Shown: positions 15,293 to 24,042, numbered from the stretch's first letter. The stretch: DNA of 64,000 nucleotides from Streptomyces sp. DT2A-34 (GCF_030499515.1 NZ_JASTWJ010000001.1:5870001-5934000); one strand, 5' to 3'. Notes: generated from the sequence alone by a model not told the origin. Made by a program: numbers and translations.

Positions 15293-16054
15293 TCAGGCGC
15301 CCATTGTCACGGACCGCGGATCGAATCCGAACGGCAGCTCCAGGCGGTGGGCGCGCATCAGCTCGTCGTCGGACAGCAGCTCGGCCGTCTTCCCGTCCGC
15401 CGCGATCACGCCCTCACTCAGGATGAGGGAGCGGGGACACAGCTCCAGGGCGTACGGCAGGTCGTGCGTGACCATGAGGACGGTGACGTCCAACGAGCGC
15501 AGGATGTCGGCCAGTTCGCGGCGGGAGGCGGGGTCGAGGTTGGAGGAGGGCTCGTCGAGGACGAGGATCTCCGGCTCCATCGCCAGGACGGTCGCCACCG
15601 CGACCCGGCGCCGCTGGCCGAAGGAGAGGTGGTGCGGGGGACGGTCCTTGAACTCCGCCATGCCGACCCGCTCCAGCGCCCGGTCGACCCGTTCCTCCAG
15701 CTCCGGGCCCTTCAGCCCGGCCGCCGCCGGCCCGAAGGCGACGTCCTCGCGGACCGTCGGCATGAACAACTGGTCGTCCGGATCCTGGAAGACGATGCCG
15801 ACCCGGCGCCTGATCTCGGCCATGTGCTGCCTGCCGACGGGCAACCCGGCGACGTGCACGCCGCCCGTGCCGCCGGTCAGGATGCCGTTGAGGTGGAGCA
15901 CGAGGGTCGTCTTGCCGGCGCCGTTGGGCCCGAGCAGCGCGACCCGCTCGCCGCGCGCGATCGTGAAGTCCACGCCGAACAGGGCCTGGTGGCCGTCCGG
16001 GTAGGCGAAGGCGAGGCCGGAGACCTCCAGGGAAGCAGTGCTCACAGGGTCCAT
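15293..16054 (-). CDS. cbiO: Energy-coupling-factor ABC ATPase (CbiO type)
   Basis: A 253-residue ATPase powering an ECF-type cobalt/nickel importer. Walker A GPNGAGKTTLVLHLNG (about residue 42), Q-loop IVFQDPDDQLFMPTV, signature LSFGQRRRVAVA, Walker B ILVLDEPSSNLDP and the switch histidine MVTHD are all intact. LSFGQ in place of LSGGQ is usual for CbiO. ATG 16054 overlaps the end of cbiQ by 13 bp, so translation is coupled. It is the last gene of the cbiM-cbiQ-cbiO operon. Confidence 0.93.
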   Translation of the reverse strand: MDPVSTASLEVSGLAFAYPDGHQALFGVDFTIARGERVALLGPNGAGKTTLVLHLNGILTGGTGGVHVAGLPVGRQHMAEIRRRVGIVFQDPDDQLFMPTVREDVAFGPAAAGLKGPELEERVDRALERVGMAEFKDRPPHHLSFGQRRRVAVATVLAMEPEILVLDEPSSNLDPASRRELADILRSLDVTVLMVTHDLPYALELCPRSLILSEGVIAADGKTAELLSDDELMRAHRLELPFGFDPRSVTMGA

Positions 16055-16803
16055 CCCAACACGCAGACGACGAGGGCGGCGAAGGGGAGCGCGAGGGCGT
16101 ACGACCACTGCGCCCGGGACGCGGTCACCTCGTCGATCACCGGCATCGAACCGGCGTACCCCCGGCTGATCATGGCCAGATGCACGCGCTCGCCGCGTTC
16201 GTAGGAGCGGATGAACAGCGCGCCCGCCGACTTCGCGAGCACGCCCCAGTGCCGCACGCCCTTCGCCTCGAAGCCGCGCGACTCGCGGGCGATGCGCATC
16301 CGCCGCATCTCGTCCGCGATGACATCGCCGTACCGGATCATGAAGGACGCGATCTGCACGAGGAGGGGCGGAAGCTTCAACCGCTGGAGGCCGAGGAGGA
16401 GTTCACGCAGCTCGGTGGTGGAGGCGAGGAGTACGGAGGCGGCGACGCCCAACGTGCCCTTGGCGAGCACGTTCCAGGCGCCCCACAGCCCGCTCACACT
16501 CAGCGACATGCCCAGCACCTCGACGCGCTCGCCCTCCGCCACGAACGGCATCAGCACGGCGAACGCCACGAACGGCACCTCGATCAGCAGCCGCTTGAGC
16601 AGAAACCCTGCGGGCACGCGCGCGACGTACGCGACGAGCGCGAGCAGCACGGCGTACAGGCCGAACGCCCACATCGCCTCCCGCGGCGTCGACACCACGA
16701 CCACCACGAACGCGAACGTCGCGGCGAGTTTGGTGTGGGGCGGCAGGCCGTGCACGGGCGAGTGCCCGTGCCGGTAGAGCCGGTGCGCGTGCCCTGCGCC
16801 CAT
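16042..16803 (-). CDS. cbiQ: Energy-coupling-factor transmembrane protein (CbiQ type)
   Basis: A 253-residue T-component with about five hydrophobic helices. The two Ala-Arg-Gly-like coupling motifs that contact the ATPase are visible as ARESRGFEAKG and MISRGYAGS in the C-terminal half. The His-rich N-terminus (GHAHRLYRHGHSPVHGLPPH) could sample metal. ATG 16803 lies 2 nt after the cbiM stop. Confidence 0.92.
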   Translation of the reverse strand: MGAGHAHRLYRHGHSPVHGLPPHTKLAATFAFVVVVVSTPREAMWAFGLYAVLLALVAYVARVPAGFLLKRLLIEVPFVAFAVLMPFVAEGERVEVLGMSLSVSGLWGAWNVLAKGTLGVAASVLLASTTELRELLLGLQRLKLPPLLVQIASFMIRYGDVIADEMRRMRIARESRGFEAKGVRHWGVLAKSAGALFIRSYERGERVHLAMISRGYAGSMPVIDEVTASRAQWSYALALPFAALVVCVLGWTL

Positions 16804-16805
16804 GC

Positions 16806-17864
16806 TCAGACGCTCGTGCTCGTGGGCGACACATCGGCCGCCTCGTCCGTACGGCGCCGGCGCACCGCCCAGAAGATGCCGGTGCCCGCGGCCAGGGTCG
16901 CGCCGACGCCGATCGTCCCGGCGAGGCCGCCCGACAGACGGATGTTGTCGATGCCCTTGACGCCGTAGTCGGCGAGCAGGGAGTCGGCGCCCGCGTGCTC
17001 CTCCGCGGACTCGGCGAACCCCTTGTCCTCGGCTACCTTCTCCAGGCCGTCGGGGCTGGCGGAGGCGTAGAAGCTGACGAACCCGGCGAGGACGAGGGAG
17101 GTGACCAGGCCGCTGATCCACAGCGTGCGGCGTGAGGTCCGGGCCGCGACCGGCCGCGCGGCCTCGGGCGCCGGGGCGTCGACGAGCTCGCCGCCGACCC
17201 GCAGCTTCAGCGGCTGCCGCAGGTCACGGGCGCCGTAGACGAGGTCCGGGCGTACGGCGATGACGGCGCCGATGGTCAGCGCGGTGATCGCCGCCTCGCC
17301 GATGCCGATCAGCAGGTGGACGCCGACCATGGCGGTGGCGACCTTGCCGATCGAGACGTCGGTGGTGCCACCGATCCAGAACAGCAGCGTGAACGCGAGG
17401 GCCGCGGCCGGCACCGACACCACCGAGGCGACGAAGGAGGCGGCGGTGATCGAGCGCCGGGTCTTCGGCAGGACCTTCACCAGGCCGCGGAAGACCACGT
17501 AGGCGACTACGACGCCGACGATCGCCATGTTGGTGATGTTCACGCCGAGCGCGGTGAGGCCGCCGTCCGCGAAGAGGATGCCCTGCATCAGCAGGACGAC
17601 GGAGATGCACAGCGCGCCGGTATAGGGGCCGACGAGAATCGCGGCGAGGGCGCCGCCGAGCAGATGTCCGCTGGTCCCGGCCGCGACCGGGAAGTTCAGC
17701 ATCTGCACGGCGAAGATGAACGCCGCCACCAGGCCGGCCAGCGGCGCCGTCCGCTCGTCGAGCTCACGGCGCGCGCCGCGCAGGCTCACGGCGACCGCGG
17801 CCGCGGCGACCACTCCGGTCACGGCGGAGGTCGGGGCGTCTATGAATCCGTCGGGTACATGCAC
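16806..17864 (-). CDS. cbiM: Cobalt/nickel substrate-binding membrane protein CbiM fused to CbiN-like domain
   Basis: A 352-residue S-component. The start is GTG 17864, giving an N-terminus MHVPDGFID; the metal ligand His2 must sit right behind the initiator, which fixes the start. Helices through about residue 215 form CbiM. After a linker, residues about 245-350 (helix at TLWISGLVTSLVLAGFVSFY, then SPDGLEKVAEDKGF, and a second helix) match a CbiN/PDGLE domain. CbiMNQO importers take up Co(II) or Ni(II). No cobalamin genes are nearby. No ribosome-binding site is obvious, so the mRNA may be leaderless. Confidence 0.9.
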   Translation of the reverse strand: MHVPDGFIDAPTSAVTGVVAAAAVAVSLRGARRELDERTAPLAGLVAAFIFAVQMLNFPVAAGTSGHLLGGALAAILVGPYTGALCISVVLLMQGILFADGGLTALGVNITNMAIVGVVVAYVVFRGLVKVLPKTRRSITAASFVASVVSVPAAALAFTLLFWIGGTTDVSIGKVATAMVGVHLLIGIGEAAITALTIGAVIAVRPDLVYGARDLRQPLKLRVGGELVDAPAPEAARPVAARTSRRTLWISGLVTSLVLAGFVSFYASASPDGLEKVAEDKGFAESAEEHAGADSLLADYGVKGIDNIRLSGGLAGTIGVGATLAAGTGIFWAVRRRRTDEAADVSPTSTSV

Positions 17865-17929
17865 CGTTCGATGATAGTGGCTTAATGCGAATGGCTTGCA
17901 AGAGCGAGGAGCTTGTGCGTCGCATTGGT

Positions 17930-17945
17930 ATCGCACATGTGAGAT
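17930..17945. promoter_or_regulatory. Operator-like palindrome between cbiM and ssgE
   Basis: ATCGCACATGTGAGAT is a 16-bp palindrome with one mismatched pair, in the 179-bp gap between divergent cbiM and ssgE. Variants of ATGCGA recur on both sides (near 17885 and 17975). It may bind the metal regulator of cbiM or a developmental regulator of ssgE. Confidence 0.4.
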
Positions 17946-18043
17946 GCGTCGGCCACAGGGAGCGCTTTCCGCAAGATATGCGACATTGGAGGGGAGCGGA
18001 GGCACAGCTTTCGCCTAGGTCACGCAGCGTAAGGGGCCGTCCG

Positions 18044-18403
18044 ATGTCGGTAATCGAACAGTACGCCCGAGCCCATATCGTCACGGATGCCGACCTCTTG
18101 CAGGAGGAGCAGGAGGCCGTCCCGGTCGTCCTGCGCTACGACCCCGAGACCGACCCGCGCTCGGTGCGCGTGCGGTTGCCCGGGCGCGAGGCCCACGAGT
18201 GGACGTTCTCGCGCTCCCTGCTGGAGCAGGGGCTGCGGGCCCCTGCCGGGAGCGGCGAGATACGTGTGTGGCCGTGCGGGAGGGTGCAGGCCGTCGTGGA
18301 GTTCCACTCGGACCAGGGCGTTTCCGTGGTGCAGTTCGAGTCGAAGGCCTTGATGAGGTTCCTGCGGCGGACGTATCTGGCCGCCGCGCCCGTAGCACGC
18401 TGA
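18044..18403 (+). CDS. ssgE: SsgA-like sporulation/cell-division protein, SsgE type
   Basis: A 119-residue SALP-family protein (VPVVLRYDPETDPRSVRVRL, then HEWTFSRSLLEQGL, RVWPCGRVQAVVEFHS and ALMRFLRRTYLAA). SALPs are unique to sporulating actinomycetes and guide peptidoglycan synthesis and autolysis at septa and spore walls. SsgE has been linked to spore separation or shape. The assignment to SsgE rests on its position next to two PBP genes, as I recall for SCO3158, so the letter is less sure than the family. AAGGGG precedes the ATG. Confidence 0.85.
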   Translation: MSVIEQYARAHIVTDADLLQEEQEAVPVVLRYDPETDPRSVRVRLPGREAHEWTFSRSLLEQGLRAPAGSGEIRVWPCGRVQAVVEFHSDQGVSVVQFESKALMRFLRRTYLAAAPVAR

Positions 18404-18406
18404 GGC

Positions 18407-20089
18407 TCAGCCGCCCAGCTTCAGCAGCGCCGCCACGATCGGGCCCGCCGTCTCGCCGCCGTGGCCGGCCGCCTGGACCACGCCTGCTGCCGCCAGGTCG
18501 TTCCGGTACGCGGTGAACCAGCCGTTCGGCTTCTTCTGGCCGTCGACCTCCGCCGAGCCGGTCTTCGCGCCGACGTCGCCGGTGACCCCGGACATCGCCT
18601 CGGCCGCCGTGCCGTAGGCCGCCGTGTAGGCCATCAGTTCGCGCAGCTGCGACAGCGTGGACGCGGACATGGAGCGGGAGGCGGTGGCGAGGGCGCGGTT
18701 GTCGACCGTCGGGGCCACCAGGTAGGGCTGCTTGAAGGTGCCCGACTTCACCGTCGCCGACACCGACGCCATGTTCAGCGGGTTCATCCGCACCCCGCCC
18801 TGGCCGATGAGCGAGGCCGCCATCTGCGCCTGGGACTGGACCGGGACGGAGCCGTCGAAGGTGGAAACGCCGACGGACCAGTTGTTCATGGACAGGCCGA
18901 AGACCTGCTGGGCCTGCTTGGTCAGGCTGTCGTTGTCCAGCTCGGGGGCCTGGCTGATGAAGGCCGTGTTGCAGGAGCGGGCGAAGCTCGCCTTGAACGT
19001 GCCGTTCTTGATCTCGAACTTGTCGTCGTTCTGGAACTTCCAGTGGCCGTACGTGAAGTACTTCGGGCAGGGGTGCTGCTTGTCCGCCGACGCGAGGCCC
19101 TTCTCGATCAGCAGCGACGAGGTGATGACCTTCATCGTGGAGCCCGGGGCGAGAGAGCCCTGGAAGGCGGTGTTGAAGCCGTGCGAGGAGTTCGCGACCG
19201 CGAGGATCTCGCCGGTCGACGGGCGCAGGACGACCACCGACGCCTTGGACTTCGCGGCGACCTGCTTCTCCGCGGCGGCCTGCATCGTCGGGCTCAGCGT
19301 CGTCTTCACGGTGCCCGGCGTGCCCTTGCTCAGCTCCAGCAGGGTCTTGTCGGACAGCTCGGCCTTCTTGGACTCCTTGCCCCGGATCACCTGGAGCTCG
19401 ACGCCCGCCTTGCCGCCCGCCTTCTCGCCGTACTTCTCGCGCAGCCCGTCCAGGACCGAGCCCAGCGACGGGTATGCGGCCTCCGTCAGCTCGCCGCCGT
19501 CCCGGTCGAGCGCCTTGACCGGCGGGGTGCCGGACTCGCCGGTGACCAGCGTGTCGCCGTCCTTCAGGTCGGGGTGGACGATCGCGGAGTGCCACTCGAC
19601 GAGCGGCTTGCCGTCCTCGGCGCGGCGGACGACGGTGAGTGAACTGTCGTACGTCAGCGGCTTCTCGGTGCCCTTGTACGCCACCGTCCCCTTCACGGAG
19701 AAGGGGACCTTGTCGCCGGTGCGGGTGCCGGCGGTGAGGGTGACGTCCTTGATGTGGGCGTCCTTGGTGTAGCCGGTCAGCAGGGCCTGGGCGGCCGTCG
19801 AGTCGTCCGTGGCGGCGGCGGCCTCGGTCACCTTGCCCTGCTGCCAGGCGGTGAGGAACACCCGGGCGGCGGACGTGACCTCGGTCGCCGACAGCGGGCC
19901 GGTCTTGACGTCCTTCGCCTTGTCGTCGGCGCTCGCCGACGTCGACTGCGTACGACTGTCGGCGACGGCCCCGCCGCCGAACAGCGCGTAGGCGCCGAAC
20001 CCGGCGCCGCCGATGACCACGGCGATCATCCCGCCGACCACGGCGGGGTTGGTCTTCCGTCGCTCAGCGACGCGCCCTCTGTTGCCCAC
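18407..20089 (-). CDS. Penicillin-binding protein with MecA-N-like domain
   Basis: About 560 residues from GTG 20089. A short cytoplasmic tail and one helix (VVGGMIAVVIGGAGFGAYAL) anchor it. An NTF2-like MecA_N domain spans about 60-170, then a transpeptidase domain carries STMK (Ser about 317), RSCN (about 368) and KTGSAE (about 509), all intact. It therefore should be a DD-transpeptidase of class B type, cross-linking peptidoglycan outside the membrane. It is convergent with ssgE, with 3 bp between stops, and followed upstream by a paralogue. Confidence 0.93.
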   Translation of the reverse strand: MGNRGRVAERRKTNPAVVGGMIAVVIGGAGFGAYALFGGGAVADSRTQSTSASADDKAKDVKTGPLSATEVTSAARVFLTAWQQGKVTEAAAATDDSTAAQALLTGYTKDAHIKDVTLTAGTRTGDKVPFSVKGTVAYKGTEKPLTYDSSLTVVRRAEDGKPLVEWHSAIVHPDLKDGDTLVTGESGTPPVKALDRDGGELTEAAYPSLGSVLDGLREKYGEKAGGKAGVELQVIRGKESKKAELSDKTLLELSKGTPGTVKTTLSPTMQAAAEKQVAAKSKASVVVLRPSTGEILAVANSSHGFNTAFQGSLAPGSTMKVITSSLLIEKGLASADKQHPCPKYFTYGHWKFQNDDKFEIKNGTFKASFARSCNTAFISQAPELDNDSLTKQAQQVFGLSMNNWSVGVSTFDGSVPVQSQAQMAASLIGQGGVRMNPLNMASVSATVKSGTFKQPYLVAPTVDNRALATASRSMSASTLSQLRELMAYTAAYGTAAEAMSGVTGDVGAKTGSAEVDGQKKPNGWFTAYRNDLAAAGVVQAAGHGGETAGPIVAALLKLGG

Positions 20090-20194
20090 TTCTTTCCGTT
20101 CCCTCGCGTATTCCAGGGGCCCCCGCCGCCCTGCCGACCTCACGCATACCAACGACGACGACCACCCTAGAGTCCCGTGCCGCGGGGGATGAGT

Positions 20195-21838
20195 TCAGCC
20201 GGACGCTCGTAGCACGGCTGCGACAATCGGCCCGGCCGCGTCGCCGCCGTGGCCGCCCTGCTGGGACAGGGCCGCGGCCGCCACATCATCGCGGAAGCCG
20301 GTGAACCAGCTGTCGGAGGTGGCCTTTCCGTCGATCTCGGCGGAACCGGTCTTGGCGCCGATGTCGCCGCCGAGCCCCGACATGACCTGCACGGCGGTGC
20401 CCGGGGCCGTGGTCGCGGTCAGCCGCATCATCTGCTTCAGCTGGGCGGCGGTGCTCGCCCGCAGCCCCTCGGCGGTGGCCAGTTGGCGGTTGTCGAGCTC
20501 GGGCGAGACCAGATACGGCTGCCGGAACTCGCCGGTGATCGCGGTGGCCGTCACCGACGCCATGTTCAGCGGGTTCATCTGGACCTGGCCCTGGCCGATG
20601 GCGTTGGCCGCGCGGTCCGGGCCGCCGGAGGCGGGGACGCTGCCGTCGACGGACGTGATACCGGTCTTCCAGTCGCGGCCGAGCCCGAACCGCTCCTCGG
20701 CCTCCTGGGTCAGCGAGGCGTCGGTGAGCGGGTCCTCGTCGACGAGCTTGATGAAGGCCGTGTTGCAGGAGCGCATGAAGCCGCCTGCGAGGGTGGCGCT
20801 CGCGGTCTCGTCGGGCTCCAGGCCCGTGAGGTTCTTGAAGGTCTGGCTCTGCCAGGTGGCGGTCGGCGGACAGGGCGCCGGTCCGTTCATCGAGGTCACG
20901 CCGTTGTCGATGAGCATCGCCGCGGTGATGATCTTCATCGTGGAGCCGGGGGCGACCTTGCCCTCGAAGGCCGCGTTGAAGGCGTCGTCCCGGTGGTTGG
21001 CCACCGCCAGCACCTCGCCGGTGCTCGGCTTGAGCGCCACGACCGAGGACTGGTCGTACCGCTTCACCGCCTTCTCGGCCGCCGCCTGCACGCTCGCGCT
21101 GAGCGTCGTCTCCAGCTTGCCCGGTCTGCCCTTCGCGAGGGTCAGCAGCGAGGTGTCCGGCGACTCGTCGGCGTGCCGTATCGCCAGCTCGATGCCGGGC
21201 GAGCCGCCGGCCTTGCTGCCGTACCGCTCACGCAGCGTGTCCAGGATCGGGCCGAGCGAGGGGTACTTCTCCTTCGTCAGCACGGTGCCGTTACGGTCGA
21301 CGGCCTCGATGGGCGGGCTCGCCGCCTCGCCGGTGACGAGAGTGTCGTCCCTCTTCAACTCCGGGTGGATCACGGTCGGTTGCCAGTCGACGAGGGCCCG
21401 GCCGGTGGTGAGCCCACGCACGACGGTGAGCTTGCTCCGGTACTCGATCGCCTTGGACTTCCCGCCGTAGGACACCTTCGCCTTCACCGTGTACGGCACG
21501 GTGGCGCCCTTGGTCCTGCCGGGCGTGATCTTCACGCCGGTGATGTGCGCGGCGTCGCCGTAGGAGGTGAGCACGGCCTGCGCGGCCGCGTCGTTGTTCG
21601 TGTACGACGCCGCCTGCGCCGCCTGCCCCTTCTCCCAGGCCGCGAAGAACTTCGCCGTGGTTTCCTCGACCTCGTCCCCGCTCGGCGGCCCGGACCGCAC
21701 CGGCGCCGGCTCACCGCCCTGCCCTGTCGCCCCGCCGCCGTTCAACGCGGACATGATGTTGTACGCGCCGTACCCGGCCCCACCCACCATCACGGCGAAC
21801 ACCCCGCCTATGACAGCAGCCTTGACCCCCTTGGACAT
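20195..21838 (-). CDS. Penicillin-binding protein, paralogue of the adjacent gene
   Basis: A 547-residue protein with the same layout: signal anchor VKAAVIGGVFAVMVGGAGYG, an NTF2-like MecA_N domain, then a transpeptidase domain with STMK (Ser about 299), RSCN and KTGSAE (about 496). It is clearly a tandem duplicate of the downstream PBP, diverged throughout. Actinomycete relatives are not known as resistance determinants, although the MecA_N domain is shared with PBP2a. The proximity to ssgE suggests work in septal or spore-wall synthesis, by inference. Confidence 0.93.
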   Translation of the reverse strand: MSKGVKAAVIGGVFAVMVGGAGYGAYNIMSALNGGGATGQGGEPAPVRSGPPSGDEVEETTAKFFAAWEKGQAAQAASYTNNDAAAQAVLTSYGDAAHITGVKITPGRTKGATVPYTVKAKVSYGGKSKAIEYRSKLTVVRGLTTGRALVDWQPTVIHPELKRDDTLVTGEAASPPIEAVDRNGTVLTKEKYPSLGPILDTLRERYGSKAGGSPGIELAIRHADESPDTSLLTLAKGRPGKLETTLSASVQAAAEKAVKRYDQSSVVALKPSTGEVLAVANHRDDAFNAAFEGKVAPGSTMKIITAAMLIDNGVTSMNGPAPCPPTATWQSQTFKNLTGLEPDETASATLAGGFMRSCNTAFIKLVDEDPLTDASLTQEAEERFGLGRDWKTGITSVDGSVPASGGPDRAANAIGQGQVQMNPLNMASVTATAITGEFRQPYLVSPELDNRQLATAEGLRASTAAQLKQMMRLTATTAPGTAVQVMSGLGGDIGAKTGSAEIDGKATSDSWFTGFRDDVAAAALSQQGGHGGDAAGPIVAAVLRASG

Positions 21839-21980
21839 GGGTCCCCTCCCCGTTTCCCCGTTTCAGTCCTCCGCACTGTAAGTGGCGTGAGGGAAACCTG
21901 TGGAAGGAGTTTTCTTTTCTTGGCCGCTTTTGCGGCGATGGAGTGACCGAAGAGCGTCCGTCCGGATACCGCGGATACGA

Positions 21981-22023
21981 CTGAGCGCCGCGTCCGGCCT
22001 GGTCGGCCGAATGCGGCGCTCAG
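21981..22023 (-). terminator. Terminator after small secreted-protein gene
   Basis: CTGAGCGCCGC (21981-21991) and GCGGCGCTCAG (22013-22023) form a perfect 11-bp stem, and an inner CGGCC/GGCCG pair extends it. It lies just beyond the stop of the minus-strand gene ending at 22037. Confidence 0.78.
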
Positions 22024-22036
22024 CGGGAGACGGTCC

Positions 22037-22261
22037 TCAGAGGACGCCGAAGGGGCTGACGAAACCGAGGATGGCGGCCGCGGGAGCAGCCGCCAGGGGG
22101 AGGACGCCCGGCGGGTAGGCGGCCGAGTACGGGTACACCAGGTTCGTGGACGTCTGCGGGGGCTGGGAGTCGCGGGTGTCGGCGGTGGCGAGGGTGGCGG
22201 CCGACATGACCGCTGCTCCGGTGAGGGCAATGACAGCAAGTGTCCGTTTGGTTGCGTTCAT
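22037..22261 (-). CDS. Small secreted protein of unknown function
   Basis: A 74-residue precursor: signal peptide MNATKRTLAVIALTGAAVMS ending near TLATA-DT, then a short mature part rich in Pro, Ala and Tyr (NLVYPYSAAYPPGVLPLAAA) ending GFVSPFGVL. There are no cysteines and no repeats. I recognise no family. It lies 38 bp downstream of pmt on the same strand, has its own terminator, and may be cotranscribed with pmt, which raises the possibility that it is a mannosylation substrate, although Thr/Ser are few. Confidence 0.72.
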   Translation of the reverse strand: MNATKRTLAVIALTGAAVMSAATLATADTRDSQPPQTSTNLVYPYSAAYPPGVLPLAAAPAAAILGFVSPFGVL

Positions 22262-22299
22262 GCCCGGTGAACGATCATCGCCTGCTCCTGTTACGCAAG

Positions 22300-24042
22300 C
22301 TAGACCCATGTGTCCAGCCACATTCGCGACCGCCAGTCGTCGACCGGAATCGCCGTGCCCGTGTAGATCGGCCAGAAGTAGATGAAGTTCCAGGCGATCA
22401 GCAGCACCAGCACGCCCGCGCCCGTCGCCCCCGCCACCCGGCGGGTCTCGCCGGAGCCCGGCGGGCCGATGATCGCGCCGAGGAGCATGGCCACGGCCAG
22501 GCAGAGGAAGGGGAGGAAGACGACGGCGTAGAAGAAGAAGATGGTGCGTTCCTGGTAGAGGAACCAGGGGAGGTAGCCGGCCGCGACCGCGCAGGCGATG
22601 GCGCCCGCCCGCCAGTCGCGGCGGAAGAGCCAGCGCCACAGGATGTACAGGACGGCGAAGGCGGCCACCCACCACAGCAGCGGCGTGCCGATCGCCAGGA
22701 CCTCGCGCGCGCACTTCTCGCCCGCGTCGGCGGGGCAGCCGTCCTTGCCGGGCAGGGGGGACTCGTAGAAGAACGACACCGGGCGGCCGTCGACGATCCA
22801 GCTCCACGGGTTGGACTGGTAGGTGTGCGGGGACGACAGGCCCACGTGGAACTCGTACACCTGGTGCTCGTAGTGCCACAGGCTGAGCCACCAGTCGGGG
22901 AACAGCCACGACCAGCTGCTGGTACGGCCGTCGGCGCTCGCCCAGTCGCGGTAGTAGCCGCCGCTGCCGTCCGTGGGCGAGAGGATCCAGCCCGTCCACG
23001 ACACGACGTACGTGACGATCGCCACCGGCACGGTCGCCAGGAAGGCGAAGCCCAGGTCGCGCTTGAGCACCGTGAGGTACGGGAAGCGGGCACCGGCGAC
23101 CTTGCGGGCGCCGACGTCCCACAGGACCGTCATCAGGCCGAAGGCGACCAGGAAGTACAGGCCGTTCCACTTGGTGCCGATGGCCAGGCCCAGCATCAGG
23201 CCGGCCAGCCAGCGCCAGGGGCGCCATCCCAGGCGCAGGGTCTCGGCGGTGTGCGCGTCGGGGCGGACCCGGCCGTCGGCGTCGGCCGGCAGCGCGGCCG
23301 CGAGTTTCGCGCGGGCCCGGTCCCGGTCGAGGACGAGGCAGCCGAACGCCGCCAGCACGAAGAACATCAGCACCCCGTCGAGCAGCGAGGTGCGGGCCAT
23401 CACGAAGGCCAGCCCGTCCACCGCCATCAGGCCGCCCGCGAGGCAGCCCAGGAAGGTGGAGCGGAAGACACGGCGGCCGATGCGGCACAGCATCAGGACG
23501 GCCAGGGTGCCCAGCAGCGCCGTCATGAACCGCCAGCCGAACGGGTTGAACCCGAACATCAGCTCGCCGAGCCCGATGACGTACTTGCCGACCGGCGGAT
23601 GCACGACGTACGCCGCGTCCGTGGGGATCGGGACGTGGCCGTTCGTCGACAGGATCAGGTCGTTGGCGTTCTTGTCCCAGTTGACCTCGAAGCCGCGGTG
23701 GACGAGCGCCCAGGCGTCCTTGGCGTAGTACGTCTCGTCGAATATCACCTTCTTCGGGCTGCCCAGGTTCCAGAACCGCAGCACTCCCGCGAGCAGCGTC
23801 ACCAGCAGCGGACCGCCCCAGCCGGACCAGCGCGCGATCCGCTCGGCGAGCGGCCGCGAGACGCCGAGGAACTGCCACATCCGCGGGCTGGGCTCGGCAT
23901 ACGGCGGCACGAGCCGGTCGCGTACGTCGCTTCTGGGCGTCGCCGTGTAGCCGAATCGGCGCAGCCGCTGCTGCCACGACGGCTGCTGCTCGTGGGTCGC
24001 CTGGCCCTGCCGGGTGTCCGTGGAGGACGCGGTACTGGTCAC
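22300..24042 (-). CDS. pmt: Polyprenol-phosphate-mannose--protein mannosyltransferase
   Basis: A 580-residue GT39 membrane enzyme that transfers mannose from polyprenyl-phosphomannose to Ser/Thr of secreted proteins. The N-terminal extracytoplasmic loop has the catalytic acidic motif VIFDETYYAKDAW. Further signatures are AYVVHPPVGKYVIGLGE, DGLAFVMARTSLLDG and GTKWNGLYF. About ten transmembrane helices follow. Pmt acts on the phosphate-binding protein PstS and other lipoproteins in Streptomyces and makes cells sensitive to phage phiC31 by glycosylating its receptor. The gene is divergent from rsmI with 62 bp between starts. Confidence 0.95.
   Translation of the reverse strand: MTSTASSTDTRQGQATHEQQPSWQQRLRRFGYTATPRSDVRDRLVPPYAEPSPRMWQFLGVSRPLAERIARWSGWGGPLLVTLLAGVLRFWNLGSPKKVIFDETYYAKDAWALVHRGFEVNWDKNANDLILSTNGHVPIPTDAAYVVHPPVGKYVIGLGELMFGFNPFGWRFMTALLGTLAVLMLCRIGRRVFRSTFLGCLAGGLMAVDGLAFVMARTSLLDGVLMFFVLAAFGCLVLDRDRARAKLAAALPADADGRVRPDAHTAETLRLGWRPWRWLAGLMLGLAIGTKWNGLYFLVAFGLMTVLWDVGARKVAGARFPYLTVLKRDLGFAFLATVPVAIVTYVVSWTGWILSPTDGSGGYYRDWASADGRTSSWSWLFPDWWLSLWHYEHQVYEFHVGLSSPHTYQSNPWSWIVDGRPVSFFYESPLPGKDGCPADAGEKCAREVLAIGTPLLWWVAAFAVLYILWRWLFRRDWRAGAIACAVAAGYLPWFLYQERTIFFFYAVVFLPFLCLAVAMLLGAIIGPPGSGETRRVAGATGAGVLVLLIAWNFIYFWPIYTGTAIPVDDWRSRMWLDTWV

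Noticed and set aside
17881..17902. Nur-box-like sequence around CTTGCAAG upstream of cbiM
   Set aside because: Only one half matches TTGCA-N5-TTGCAA; the second half differs at several positions, so nickel control cannot be claimed from it.
20195..21838. PBP as a horizontally acquired resistance gene of mecA type
   Set aside because: GC content and codon use match the surroundings, its tandem paralogue sits next to ssgE, and such proteins are normal core genes in streptomycetes.
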